Part shown: piece after piece, positions 21,740 through 34,012 of the stretch | Layout of the letters: each line of letters opens with the position of its first letter | How positions within the stretch are numbered: the first letter of the stretch is position 1 | NCBI GenBank assembly: GCA_021464525.1 | Contig: JADRCO010000188.1 | Location: 1-44,806, forward strand | Length of the DNA: 44,806 nt | DNA from: Rhizophagus sp. LPA8_4_AMF | Taxonomy: Eukaryota; Glomeromycota; Glomeromycetes; Glomerales; Glomeraceae | Reading direction: 5' to 3' | Position numbers and translations under genes: made by a program | The notes under the pieces: model-generated | Told to the model about the DNA's origin: nothing | What the model saw: the letters and a program-made list of their open reading frames with translations, nothing else | Database searches by the model: none

Positions 21740-24700
21740 TTACGGTTGTTGAGATTGTTGGGATTGTTGAGATTGTTGGGGTGATGTTTGATTTGATAAC
21801 TGAGGTGAAGAAACATAATGATTTATAAATGATGTTAATTGTTGTTGAGATTGAATTGGTTGCTGTTGTGTTGGTAATGATTCATAGGGATTTGGATAAG
21901 ATGTAACTTGTTGAAAAGGTTGTTGCTGAGAAATTAAAGGATATTGAAAACCAACGTGTTGTTGGCTATTAATGTTATTATAAGGAGTGTATTGATTAGT
22001 ACCAACATATTGATGCTGCTGTTGTATCATGGCAGAATTCGCTTCAATTTGTTGTTTTTGAACCTATTTTTAAAAAAAAAAAATAATGAGTATGTTTATT
22101 ATTATTCCTTATGAAATTTATTAAATTTATTGGTTTTAAAATGCATCATAAATGTTTAAATATTTACGTACCAATAAAGCCAACAATTCATTAACGCGAA
22201 TCGAGTTAGATTTTTGAATGTTATTATTATTATTCTTATCTGAAGTAATAGCTTGTGAAGTTTGAAGGTTTTGACCAGCACTAATCTCATTAACAATCGC
22301 ATTTAAAAATGCGGGATTCACAACAGGATTAACACCTGGAGTAATTCCTAATGCATTATTATTATAAACCGTATTACCTAATACAGGATTCACTGTATTA
22401 CAATTGATTGAAGGTGTAAACGTTGAGTGATTATGCATTTGTGATATCCCAACAAGTCCCGGAAACAACGGTCCATTTGACTGTGGCGCTTGGGTCTGCA
22501 CTTGTATTTGAGCCTGTGCCTGTGCCTGTGCCTGTGCTTGTGCGGTGACTTGAGCTAATTGTGTAGCCGCGATCATAGAAATCATCTAATGTGTAGATAC
22601 AAAAATAAATATAATTTACATAATTTAAGATTCGTAAAAAAATCTATTTTACATACCTGTTGAACCTTATTAACTTGTTCCAAACGTTCCGTTTCCGACT
22701 TAATTACACGATTAATAGGTTTAAATTAAAAAAATAAACGAATATAAAATTATTATAACATGCTGGTTTAAATATTTACCAATGGTCCAAAGTCAATCAT
22801 ATTTTTGTTTTCGGCGAATTGAGTTTGAGGTATAACACGTTGATTCGGTGGCGAAGAATTTTGTGAGGATTGTGGTGAAGGAAATGCCGCTAAAAAAACA
22901 TTATGAATTAATTTCAAACTAATACTATTTGAATATTTTACTCAAATTTACCTCCATTATATCCATTTTCAGGCGAATATTCGTTAACATCTTGGGCTAT
23001 TTCAATTAAAAACAAAGCATTTCAACAACAACAAAAAAAGGGAAAAAAATCAGAAACTAAAAATAATTCAATTTTTTACTTACCACAAGGGTATCCATTT
23101 TCAGGGTAACATATTTTCATTTCACCAGCTAATAAATAATATTTAAATATATACATGAATTTTGATACTGGTCACAAATTTATAATTTCACTACTTACTT
23201 AAAATTTGTGGACTCAATCGATTAAGAAAATCTTCAACTTCAGTTGATCTATTGATAAAATTTTCATCAGCATGTTCGTGAAACGGAATTCTTTCGAATT
23301 TATTAACATCTGTAGGACGATTAATTGCCAACTCGTTTCCTCTTATTGAGAGACGATTTATTATATTTCCCGCTCTTTGTCTTGAGAATAAAATTATGTA
23401 AATATAACTTTTTTTTGACTAAAATAAATTAGTTATTAGGAAATACTTACTTTGCAGACACATCCCAAGCAAATTTACAATCAAAATATCCTCCATTATA
23501 TTCTGCATTTAAAGTTGCATCATGAGCACGTGTACATGCTCGACTATCCCAGAATTCTACAAACCTTTGACTACATAATCGCATCAATTAATAATTATCC
23601 CCAAATAGATATAAATAAATATATATGTATAATAATAAAACATTTACTTTGGATGAGTACGATATTCTCTAACTATTTTGACTTCACCAAATTGAGAAAA
23701 ATGACTTATTAATGCATCATTATCAAGTGGAACTTTTCCCTCTTTTAGTGTTATAAAAAGTGTGCCCTAAAACGTTTATAGAACAGGAATTACTAAATTT
23801 TAAGTTCAAAAAAAAAAAAATATTTATAATTAATATAGTAATTACTTGATTCTTATCCCTATCACAATAAATTAATTCTTCATTCTCTTTTGGCAATGAA
23901 TAATGTACATCAATCTGAAAATTCAATCAGCGAAGTTAATAAATATGTTAAAATAGTGATTAATATATTGATTTGATTTACCTTGCGGCCTCCAAATTCA
24001 TAATTCTGCATCTCTACCTTTGCTTTCTCGGCAGATCGAATATCATACTGACAAGTATAAGAAAATAAAATGATAATTGTAAAAATAAAATGTTTGACGC
24101 GTCTCAAATGAAATAATGATAGGAGAATCGAAATTAGATATCAAAAAAATGTTTTTTAATGTCTTAATCATATAACTTATGTAAATTAAACGCGTCAAAT
24201 TGATCAAACTACTTAAATTCTCGTTTACTCATTTTAGTAATTGTCAATCAAAAAAAAAGAAAGAAAAAGCAAAAGAAATTTAATAAAATAAAAGATAGTA
24301 GCAAATGCTGATGGCTTACAAAACTAAGAAATAACATTCCTCTCTTCTCAATTATATCAAAGATATCTCTTATTTCTCCATACTCTTCAAATTTCGACCG
24401 AACAAGTTCAGTTTTAGTACCATACTATATAATTTGAAACAAAAAGCAAAAGAACATTACGTAAATCCCAATGAACAAATAGCGAATAAATAGGATAAAT
24501 TACGTATCATCTTGTTTAATCAGATGTTCAGAATTAAATTTACGTTTTATCTTTTTTAATATGATCATTTAGTTAATGACTATACCTGAATATTTCTAAT
24601 GAACAAGGTTCGACAAGGACGTTCAAGCGCAAGACGCGCTTCAAGAAAAGCGGGATCATTTTTATTAATTTTAACATTAGTGTCTTGGCCACCATGTTCA

Positions 24701-25296
24701 TTACCTAACAATAAATAATTAATGATAAAGATAAGAGAAAAAAAAAATAATAGTTCAATTTAATTATTTACGAAAATATAATGAATTTGTAAAATAATTC
24801 TGCAAACTTAAAAAATTAAAATTAAAAAGGATTATCTTTCTTTAAATAAAAAAATCTCATTTTATTAAATGAAATATAATACAAATATCAAGTATATCAC
24901 AAGTAAATTAACAATTCATACAATAAAAAAAAAAGGTTGAAGTTCAAAAAACGCGCAAGATGAAATTATATATGATAACATATTATTGGACCAATCGACT
25001 TATTCTTTGGTCTATAATACTTAAAAATTTGGTTGAAAAAATTTGAATAAAAATTTACCGTTTACAAGAAGGTCAAACATATTTGGAGCTGGAGGTGGCT
25101 CGAAAGTTTTAGTCTCGTCCCAAAAAGGACTTGGAGGTTGAAGACCGCGAAACTGTGGATTTCTATCAAAGGGTATATTTCCACCCGGAACTCTTAAACT
25201 TTTCCCGCGACCACGTCCTTTACATTTAATGACATTAACGTTACTAAGGGGTTTTCGTTCAGGGTAAGGATTATGACGTTCTTTGAGACGATCCAT
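21740..25296 (-). CDS. Mei2-like RNA-binding protein, two RRMs and Q/N-rich tail
   Basis: A nuclear or cytosolic RNA-binding protein whose tandem RRMs resemble RRM1 and RRM2 of the Mei2/AML family. Fourteen exons from the right (25059-25296, 24586-24704, 24320-24424, 23982-24047, 23846-23914, 23648-23766, 23451-23570, 23199-23380, 23084-23128, 22952-22996, 22780-22889, 22657-22698, 22172-22585, 21740-22063) join in phase to 665 residues. RRM1 (about 107-187) has RTLFIRNIQYGTKTELV, RGMLFLSFYDIRSAEKA and IDVHYSLPKENEE. RRM2 (about 200-279) has GTLFITLKEGK, FSQFGEVKIVREYR and QRFVEFWDSRACTRAHDA. The C-terminal half is Q-, N-, S- and P-rich, with QA repeats and many QQ runs. I see no third RRM, the domain that binds meiRNA in Mei2. 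Exons 9 and 10 look like a tandem duplication. Confidence 0.85.
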
Positions 25297-26389
25297 TAAG
25301 ATAATTTTCTTATTAAGAAATAATCGTATATATAATCAAAGGAACAACTTTTTTTTTACAAAATATAATAATTGCTCGAGTTAAAGGAGGATTTTTTTTT
25401 AAAGTTTCGTTATAACCTCCTTTTATAATAGTAATTATTTATGTACATTAACCTTCCACAAACTTACGCGACTGCTTGAAAGGTTAACGCGAATAATTAC
25501 ACAATTCATAAAGGAAATCCGTCACTCATACTTTGCACATAAGCACGAGTTTCATAAAGTGGCTTAGATAAAGGATAAGTAGTCTATATCAAGACTATCA
25601 TAGAATGTCAAATTACTTAGAGAGGACTAATGGTATTCATTTTTGTTAGGGGCTGTTTCTATATTTAATCACGTCCCAAACCCGTGATTGTTACTTGTCT
25701 TGATACATAATACAAATTTCGGAGAATTTTATTTATTGCTTTGTAATATTACTAGTCCTTTAACAAACAAATAAATAATAGGCTTTTCTAAAAAAAAAAA
25801 TGAATGATTTTCATAAAAGATTATCACATGAGATTTACCAGTGTTGAAAATAATACTTTCTTGACGAAGAATCTCGAATGTAAAAGTAAATCAAATTATA
25901 ACATTGCATTTAAATAGAATTCACAACGAATCTCGAATGAAAGTACGTTGCAATTGAATTCATTGTTTAACTTTATTAACTACTTTTTCATAATTTATTA
26001 ATTGTGACAAAACTTTTAGTTAAATACACTTATTTTCATTAGTTATTAAATAATCCTTAATTGAAAAGGTTAAGAGTTTGATGTGGAAATTAATGTAAAA
26101 AAACTATATGTGTTAAATCAGTAAATAAATAATATATTTGACATGAATTTAATAATTCATATATTAATAATTATTTTCTAACGAATAAAATATTTTAAAA
26201 ATTAAATAAATAATCCTTAGAATTAAATTTTTTACATTACCTGAAATTATTTATATAATAATAAAATTGATCTGAAATCAGATGTCAAATTAATATTTAA
26301 CTATTATAAAAATGGTTGTAATAAAAAGTTTGATTATTAATTCCCTAACAAAATCTTCTATTCTCATTTGCCTTCGACAACAAATAATT
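25297..26389. other. intergenic upstream of the Mei2-like gene
   Basis: No gene seen in 1.1 kb. It holds the promoter side of the Mei2-like gene and the 3' flank of the Gag1-like gene. An imperfect direct repeat built on GAATCTCGAATG and GAATTCA lies at about 25869-25963. The rest is plain A+T-rich sequence. Confidence 0.5.
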
Positions 26390-27044
26390 TTAATGTGGGG
26401 AAACTTGATCATTTGAATTTGATGGAATATCAGACGGCTGATCTTTAGGCCAAACTCCATCTCTTTGCCATCCACTCACCAATATCTTTATCTGTTAGGA
26501 AATCAATAAGTAGATAAATACATTAATAGAAAATAAATACGTCAAATGCGCATAATAACTATTTACAACATACCACATAAGGCAATGGAACTGGCTTTGC
26601 TAACTTTTTCTTTTCATGAATCAACGAATCGTATATTGAATGATAATTACTTGGTGTAATATTAGCTAATGCAGGGTTATTACGGTTGGACGAAGATTCT
26701 GGATTGCTATTGTTCCCTCTAATCCACAGTTCCCGTCTCTTATTCCATAACTCTAATCCATATTCTCCACTTGAACCACTACTAATATCAACATCATTCT
26801 TCTCTGGAGCTATTGTTGAAGAAATATGAGAGTTATAAAAAGAACTTGACATTGGTTGCGTTGTGGTAAACGGTTGGTGTTCAATATGTTGTGAATTGTG
26901 TACACTATTATGATTAGTAATAGTGTTAGAAAGTCCGTTATTAAATTGAGGATTTGAATTTACATTAAAATCATTATTTTGAAAAGTGGAAATATCGTCC
27001 ATTTCCTTCGATCGTGTAAGAGTAGTAAACGATTGTTCAGCCAT
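26390..27044 (-). CDS. Gag1-like (DUF4050) clamp-domain protein
   Basis: A fungal protein with a DUF4050/Gag1-like clamp domain. Fission yeast Gag1 is linked to control of TOR kinase and nutrient signalling; that role is known for the relative, not shown here. Two exons from the right (26574-27044, 26390-26491) give 190 residues. The first 90 residues are polar and low-complexity (N, Q, S, H). The conserved part reads GLELWNKRRELW, then after a Ser/Asn-rich loop HSIYDSLIHEKKKLAKPVPL, then across the intron PYVIKILVSGWQRDGVWPKD. This Trp-containing pattern is the family hallmark. The C terminus is short. It shares a 246-bp upstream region with the NIPSNAP gene. Confidence 0.75.
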
Positions 27045-27290
27045 TTATTACGTGTTTATTTGCTTATATTAAGAAAGCTTCTCCAAATATATATCTGATA
27101 TGACCTAACGGAAAATTGTTAGGTAATACAGGTAAATATAATAAATCCTGATTGGTCGATCTGGCATAAATTTAATAAATTTACGTAATGAAAAATGTTG
27201 TTTCTCCACAACTTTGCCTGGCAGGTGATCGACATTAGATCTACGATATATAAAGCTTATGCTCGAGACATAGTTGAACGAACTTCCGCC
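27045..27290. promoter_or_regulatory. divergent promoter, Gag1-like gene and NIPSNAP
   Basis: Two start codons point outwards across 246 bp. TATATAAA at 27247-27254 lies 37-44 bp before the ATG at 27291. It sits inside an open stretch that could start at an earlier ATG (27195). The TATA box therefore favours the downstream start for NIPSNAP. Confidence 0.5.
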
Positions 27291-28884
27291 ATGATTTTGC
27301 AAAAATCAAATGTGTTTAAAAACTTTTTTAATTTAACCTTAGCTACGCTTGTAAAAAATAAAAGTGCTCATGGTTCGATTCGACTATTAAGTTCTATTTC
27401 TGAAGATAAGTCGGAAACAGACAATAAGGATAAAAAGAGTTCAATATTTAAAGAAATAATTTATGGAAACCCACAAATCAAGGAAGAAGAAAGTCAAACT
27501 CATTCAAAGTTAATAGCGCGCGGAAAATATGTTCACGAAATACAAAGTATATATTTATCTTCAAATTAAAGATTTTCATAAAAATATATTTAACCTAGCT
27601 CCGTCTTTTCTTATGGAATAGAACATAAGATAAAACCTGATTGCGTCGAAGATTATATTAAACTTGTGTAAGTTAAAATCAATTACTTATTTTTTAAACT
27701 TAAACTTAAATGATCACTTATTATTGTCTAATATAAAGCTCTGAGCATTATCCTCGCATTGCCAATAATTCGAATAATTCGGTCCATTTGTGCGGCAGTT
27801 GGCAAACAGAAATTGGTGACCTTGATAGTTTTTGTGAGTTTTAGTGATTTATTATTAATATTGAAGACTCTTTGATGTGTATAAATTAATATTTTATCGA
27901 TCACAGTTCATATCTGGGAATATCAAGGATATACTGGCTATCATGAAACTCACAACCAATTAAAGAATGAGCAAGTTTGTGCTTTTGTCATTTATTATTT
28001 AATTATAAAAAAAGAGTCAGAATTAATTGTAACTTTAATATGTCTTACACTCTTAGCATTATCAAAAATTTGTTAAAGAATTGCGTCCCATGCTTCAAAA
28101 TCGGAAAAGCCAAATTTGCCTGGAATTTGCCTTCTGGGCAACAAGTCCCCCAGCTGTTCTTGGAGGAATTTATGAATTAAGGTCTTACAGACTCAAGGTA
28201 CGACTAATAGACTCCCTTTTTTATAAATTTTCTTATAAACTTGAAATATTCACATATTTATTATTTATCAGCCCGGCAGATTATTGGAATGGGAAAATCA
28301 CTGGTAACTAAAATCTATAACCGCTTCAAAGTCACGTGAATTATATTCTCATTTTGTTGTGTAATATAACAGGACAAGAGGACTTGAGTGTCGTAGACAA
28401 TTTTGTGAACCCGTCGGGGCATGGTTTTGTCAATTGGTGTGCTATTAAAAAATACTTTTTTTGTGAATGAATGCTGGTATGCTTTAATTAATACTAACAA
28501 CTATATTCAAATTTTTTACGAACATTCCTTTTAATATATACTGTACACCAACCAACTTAACTAACAGGGAGAATTAAATTATGTACATCATATGTGGCAA
28601 TATCCGTAAGTTTAACAAAGCAATACACGAGTCTTTCAAAGAATATTTATAAATATAATATCTATTTTTAGCGACCTTGAAAGTCGTAAACTAACTCGTG
28701 AACAAGCATGGAATGTAGACGGATGGGCCGACACTGTTTTTAAAACGGGTATTTAAATATTTAAATTGCTAAATTTAATATTATTGTATATTCATTAACT
28801 TATTTATCTTTTCTGACAGTGCGATTGGTCAGAAAAATGGAATCAAACGTTTTGGTTCCTCTTTCATTTAGTCCACTTAGATAA
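27291..28884 (+). CDS. NIPSNAP: NIPSNAP-family mitochondrial protein
   Basis: NIPSNAP proteins are mitochondrial dimeric alpha/beta-barrel proteins; in mammals NIPSNAP1/2 mark damaged mitochondria for autophagy. Ten exons (27291-27546, 27622-27667, 27739-27833, 27907-27974, 28057-28197, 28272-28303, 28373-28436, 28568-28605, 28672-28748, 28820-28884) join in phase to 293 residues. The N terminus is basic and hydroxylated (KSNVFKNFFNLTLATLVKN) and fits a mitochondrial presequence. Two NIPSNAP domains follow: one from KYVHEIQKHKIKPDC through GSWQTEIGDLDSFFHIWEYQ, one from GGIYELRSYRLKPGRLLEW through ELNYVHHMWQYPDLESRK and ending VLVPLSFSPLR. It is convergent with TYW3, 152 bp apart. A longer in-frame start exists at 27195 but overlaps the TATA box. 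Confidence 0.92.
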
Positions 28885-29036
28885 TTTGCGTTAATAATTT
28901 AGGATAAGACTAGAGGATAATTAAATTTATTTATTTATTTATTTATATGAATATTATTATAATAATACGCTTTTATTTATTCTAGACCGAAAATTCCTTT
29001 TTTAATAAATAATTCTTTGATTTCTGCATTGTTAAC

Positions 29037-30229
29037 TTAAGCATTATCCAAACCTTGACTCTCATCGTCTACAGTTGATACATCGCCATCATTTCCATCA
29101 CTCAGAGTTCCACTTTTTCTCAATCCAATTTGTCTTGCTAATCCTTCTCTTCGTTTTCTTTCTCTTCTTTCTTCTTTATTTTCCCACGTTTTTCCAATCT
29201 CTTTAGTGCATCTTGTAATTCCATCTTCGCCACTTCCAATTCCAGTGAAGAGATGATCCTCCAATTTTTTATATAATTCCTTCATCCTCCTCGAATTTTC
29301 ATCAAATTTCTGGTTACTTAACGTGACAAGTAAATACAAATAAGACAAATCTACAAAGAGATATAATTTATGATTTGTGGAATCCAAACGTGCGATAGGG
29401 GTATCTAATTTAAGAGAGCTTCGAATTACAACCATGTGCCTTTTTGCAGTTGTCAAAAGACCAGATTCACGATAACCAGTATCAATGGCTAAAGTGAGTA
29501 AATTCTTGGCAGCATCCAATGTTCTTGCTTCTACATGTAGGATCTGAATAAATAACAATTTACAAGTTAAATAAAAAGTTAAACAATAAAATGATAGAAA
29601 ATTAATTTACTAACCATAGGTTCAAATTTGAAATAAACGATCCTATTATCATTATGTAACGCGTTATAAGGATCACTATCTTGGTCTGTTAACAATATTA
29701 CGTTATCACATTCGGCACCAAAAATAGTTTTCAATAAGAATTCATTCAATCTTTCCTTGTTGTTCTCTTTTGGTAAATCAATGTGTGAATGAGTAACAAA
29801 TAACCATCTTCCACCACCTTTCATCGAATGTCTGATATCATGCTCATTTACTTCTAATTCATCTTCATCTTTAACATTATCAATTTCTTCAACAACATCA
29901 TTATGATAATTATTAACATGATTTTCAGTTTTATTCTTATTAGAATTATTAAGAGAGTATCTCTTTATTCCTTTACCAGCACAATAAATTGAAACTCTTC
30001 CAGAACAACTACTAGTTGTAACATAATCATCATGTCTATTTAATAATTCAATTAAAGGTATAATTGCTTCATCAACAGATCCTTTTGGAGATTTGTCTAT
30101 CCTAGAATTAGTATCTGAAGAATTTAAAGAGGATAGAATTTGTTGTTTTCGAGTGTGAAATCCAGGATGCGTTGAATGATATGTTGGGAGACGTCTTGTA
30201 GTCGTGGGTTGAAAACTATAAGAAGACAT
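29037..30229 (-). CDS. TYW3: tRNA wybutosine-synthesizing protein 3
   Basis: An S-adenosylmethionine-dependent methyltransferase that acts in the wybutosine pathway, modifying the guanosine next to the anticodon of tRNA-Phe in the cytosol. Two exons from the right (29615-30229, 29037-29543) give 373 residues. Family motifs: DDYVTTSSCSGRVSIY (about 67-82), GGGRWLFVTH (about 138-147), VYFKFEPMILHVEARTLDAA across the intron, DTGYRESGLL, and MVVIRSSLKLDTPIARLD. The insert between SSCSGR and GGGRW is longer than usual and acidic (residues about 92-135). The C terminus is charged and probably disordered. It is divergent from the SMN gene across 616 bp. Confidence 0.93.
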
Positions 30230-30845
30230 TATTTTTAATTATTGAATAACTTTCTCACAATAATTTGTAATTCCTGAAAAAAGTTTCTTATAATTATTTA
30301 TAATTCTTAAAAAATTGTTCATAGAAAATGAATTTGGTATTAATAATAAAAGCACAAGTAATTCTTTAGACTATTCTTTTTTATAACCTAAATAATATTT
30401 CACCAATTTTTTAAAACTAAAAAAATAATAAAAAAAAAGAGAGGTAGAATAAAAAAGGTATAATTTGAGGGGAAAAAAGAGAATTTGGGAAATTTTTTAA
30501 AGTTATTTTTTCTTTATTTGTTCAAATGACAACCGATATTTTATTGTTTTGATTGGTAAAATTAATCTTATCAAATGTATAAAACATGTTTAATGGCGTG
30601 TGAACTCATTTTACGTGAAAGTAAAAAAAACTTGAAATAGTCGTTATTATTACTCAATGTGAGACTTGTGAGACCTTACCGAGAAGAGATTACCAAATTT
30701 ATTATCACTATGGATTTAAACTTTTGTTGCTCATCATCAGATAAAATCAACCAATCAGAATTCACATTGTTCTTTAAAAAAAAAAAAATTTCTGATAAGC
30801 CTGTTATAGATTTTTATACAAATATTAACACAATTTTACAAAATT
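30230..30845. promoter_or_regulatory. divergent upstream region, TYW3 and SMN
   Basis: A 616-bp stretch lies between two outward-pointing start codons. No gene is supported. A short open frame from about 30659 overlaps the SMN start out of frame and looks like leader sequence or noise. Long A runs occur near 30420-30440 and 30776-30789. Confidence 0.4.
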
Positions 30846-32489
30846 ATGAGTACCTATTTCGAATTTGCAGAACCCTCTTCTCAAGATATTTCACAAGACT
30901 CTAGAGTTCCAAGTCAACATAAACCTATGGATATTTCTGAAGATAATGAGTATTATGAAGACGAGGTAGAAGACTCGGCAATTTTAGACGGAGGAGACGA
31001 AGAGGTAAATTTTTTTTTTAGGGGTTCATACTTATATTCTATTATTGATTTTTTATCTTCATTAATAGGAAGGAGATGCTTGGGATGATAGTGCGTTAAT
31101 AGCTGCTTGGGATATCGCTGTGAAAGAATATCAGGTAACTAATCGAATTGAAGTTCTTGAATTATTTCAATTCCTAATTTCGCATTTACAGCTTACAGAA
31201 CTCTTAAGATAATATTTTCATTTTCATTATAGGATTTTCATAGTGTCAAAGTAAATAAAACTAATACGAATGACAAGAAAATTTCCAATACAATACCCAC
31301 TTCTTCTTCAATTAACAAAGTGATAGAGTAAGAATAAAAAATATAAATGTTTCGAACATAAAACTAGATATTAAGTTACTATCTAAACAGTATATCTTAT
31401 TACTTATTATTTCAATTTTAGAACGGAAGAATCAGTCAATATAGGCAAGGAAGATAATTCTTCTACGTTCGATAAAAATGAAGGTGCTTCCACATCCATG
31501 AAAACTTCAGTCAAAGAACAAAAACAAAATGTACAAAAACCACCTGAACAAAATACCAAAGAAACGGGACAGGTAAAATTTACAATTATATCTATTTTTA
31601 TAACTTAAAAAAGAATAACTTTTAATTTTAATATAGATCAAACCTCAAACTGCTTATCAATCTCGACCTATAAGAACGACTGTAGCATACTCTTCTTACT
31701 CTCATAATTATCCAGGATATTATTCATATCCACCTCCATCAGCAACATCCTCAACTGCGCCTATAACACCACATCCTTTTGGCGAACAGTTTAAAGAAAC
31801 TATGGACACTCAAGAAGATCAAGGAGAAAGTCAGCTACCTCCAACAGAAGAAGACACAACAAGCTATTCTAATACAAATGCTCATGATTCATATTACAAT
31901 GGAGAACGTTATTCTGCTTACGGATTTTCCAATTATTATCCACCTCCACCCCCACCACCACCTGCTCCGGGTCCAGGTCCGAGTCCACAACCACCTCCAC
32001 ATTTTCATCCATCGATGCATAGTGTAAGGATGTATTATTTTATTTAAATTATTTTTATTAGAAATATTAATTTTTTTTTTTTAATTAGGATTCTAATCGC
32101 CCGTTCCCAGGGTGGGGGCCAAAGGTTAATATTAAATTAATATTCTTACTTATGTATTTGATTCGGGTGCTCAAATATGTTAATTTTTTATAGCCATCAG
32201 ATATAGCTCCTCCAATGTCTGGGTTTGGTAAAGTATAATATAAATATTAAATAGAAACTGTTTTTAGAAATCATTTTACCATTTTTTAAAAAAAGTTATT
32301 TATATACTAAATGTTTTAGACGATGAAGCACTTTCTAACTTAATAATGGCATGGTATTATTCTGGATATTATACTGGACTTTATCACGTAGGCTATTTCA
32401 GGAATACTTTTTTTTTTTGATAAAATAAATAAATGACAATTTTTTTTTTTTTCATCTATTTTGCAAAACAGGGACGAAAAGGAAGGTAA
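30846..32489 (+). CDS. SMN: survival of motor neuron (SMN) homologue lacking a Tudor domain
   Basis: SMN is the core of the complex that loads Sm proteins onto snRNAs. Nine exons (30846-31004, 31069-31134, 31233-31327, 31422-31572, 31637-32023, 32089-32124, 32194-32227, 32320-32387, 32472-32489) join in phase to 337 residues. The Gemin2-binding helix is visible as DAWDDSALIAAWDIAVKEYQ (about 56-75). A proline-rich stretch with an eight-Pro run starts near residue 259. The C-terminal YG box, which drives oligomerisation, is intact: ALSNLIMAWYYSGYYTGLYH (about 313-332). Between helix and proline region I see only polar, disordered sequence and no Tudor fold. Fission yeast SMN also lacks Tudor. 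The gene is convergent with the lipase gene. Confidence 0.88.
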
Positions 32490-32884
32490 AATGTTCAAGG
32501 TAAGATATATTTTATAGATAATGCAATTATAGCGAAGAAAAAAATGTTTAGTAAAAATAATTAGTTGTAAATTAAATATAAGATACAAATGAAAATAATT
32601 ATTAAAAAAGATACTATTTTTTTTTTTAAAAAAAAAGAGTATTATTTTAATAAATAACTTTATTATTTAACTAGAAACAGTAATATTTAAAAGTAGAAAC
32701 ATTATTAAATAAATTAATTTAATGGATTACATATTCTTAATAGTGATTATATGATCATAGTGATCAGTATTTGATTGGGGTGATTTGTTTAAATTATTTG
32801 TCTCTCTAAAGAGTAAGAAAAGTATATTTATAATACAAGGGAAAAAAAAATAATTAATCAATAAATAAATAAAAGTCTACTAAA
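32490..32884. other. intergenic between two convergent genes, with a T11A9 palindrome
   Basis: No gene seen. It holds the 3' flanks of SMN and the lipase gene. A T11A9 tract at 32617-32636 forms a simple palindrome. Confidence 0.5.
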
Positions 32885-34012
32885 TCATGCAGAAGCAAGA
32901 GCTAAAGGAGAAGAAGAGATAGCACCACTACTATTTGAAGTAGAAATCTGAATATTCTTTTTTTTAGAATTAGAAGCAGCTCTATTTAAGATCCAACCAA
33001 GATAATCATCAATGACCAAATTTCTTTCGTCTTCATAATGCACTACAAAATAGAAATTTAGTTTAGAAAAGTAGTTCCTTATGTTAACCAACATTTTATG
33101 AACTTTTTTTTTACATACTTTCATGATAAAAACCAGGCCATTCTTGCCAAGTTTTTTCTTGTGAAGGGAGTTTATCAAAGAATTCTTTTGCAGCATTAAT
33201 ATCATTAATTCCATCACTAGTACCAAAGCAAATATAGGTAGGTAAAGTAACATTTTTATATTTTTCCCTTAAAACTGATCTAACACCGAGGTTAATATCT
33301 GCAAGACCACGTAAGGAACCAGTACGATGAATTAATTCATCTTTTCCATATCTTTCAATTTCTTTTGGATTTCTAGAAATATATTTTTTATCCAAGGACA
33401 TCACGGGAACAGTCAAATTAGGTATAACTTTTGATAAAGCATGTGCTAAAGTTACAGCAGATTTTGGTACTCTTGCTTTAGGAGCCAATGCAATTAAGGG
33501 AGAAGACAAAACTATACCAGATAGTTTATCTTTTTCAGGGCCATCAGAAGCATAATTAGCAGCAAGACCACCACCCATACTATGACCAAATAAAAATTGA
33601 GGAATATTTTGACGTCTATTAGCAAGAAGAAATCCTGTAATATCTTCAGTAACAACTTTCCAACCACCAGTATGACCAGGATTCTTATTACGAACGGCAG
33701 TTTTACCAAATCCACGTTGATCAAAACCGAAAACTTCAACACCTTTTAAAGCGAATCTCTCAAATACATGATTGAAACGATTAATGTGGTCACCGAAACC
33801 ATGTAAAAATACAACAGTTGCGATCGGAGGATCAATGACAGACTAATCGATAAACAAAAAAAAAAAAAGAGGTGAGAAAAAGATTCGAAAGATTTATAAA
33901 GTTAATCATGTGTATGATATTTTACCATCCATTTTTTTGTATATATTTCAACACCATCTGGTCTAGTGATCCATTCTTCAATCACACTAACGGAATTAGA
34001 ATTAGACGACAT
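32885..34012 (-). CDS. monoacylglycerol lipase-like serine hydrolase
   Basis: An alpha/beta-hydrolase of the S33/monoglyceride lipase group, expected to release fatty acid and glycerol from monoacylglycerols at membranes or lipid droplets. Three exons from the right (33926-34012, 33119-33842, 32885-33042) give 322 residues, the usual length. The oxyanion region is VVFLHGFGDH. The nucleophile elbow is GHSMGGG with Ser about 117. The acid is Asp about 239 in GTSDGIND. The catalytic His is about 269 in WPGFYHEMHYEDER, reconstructed across intron 2. FGFDQRGFGKT is also typical. A short Ser-rich tail follows the fold. The start is the first ATG giving MSSNSNSVSVIEEW. Yeast Yju3 is the likely counterpart. 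Confidence 0.93.

Noticed and set aside
30659-30904. Plus-strand open frame before SMN
   Set aside because: It overlaps the SMN start out of frame and runs through an A tract; at most an upstream open frame in the leader.
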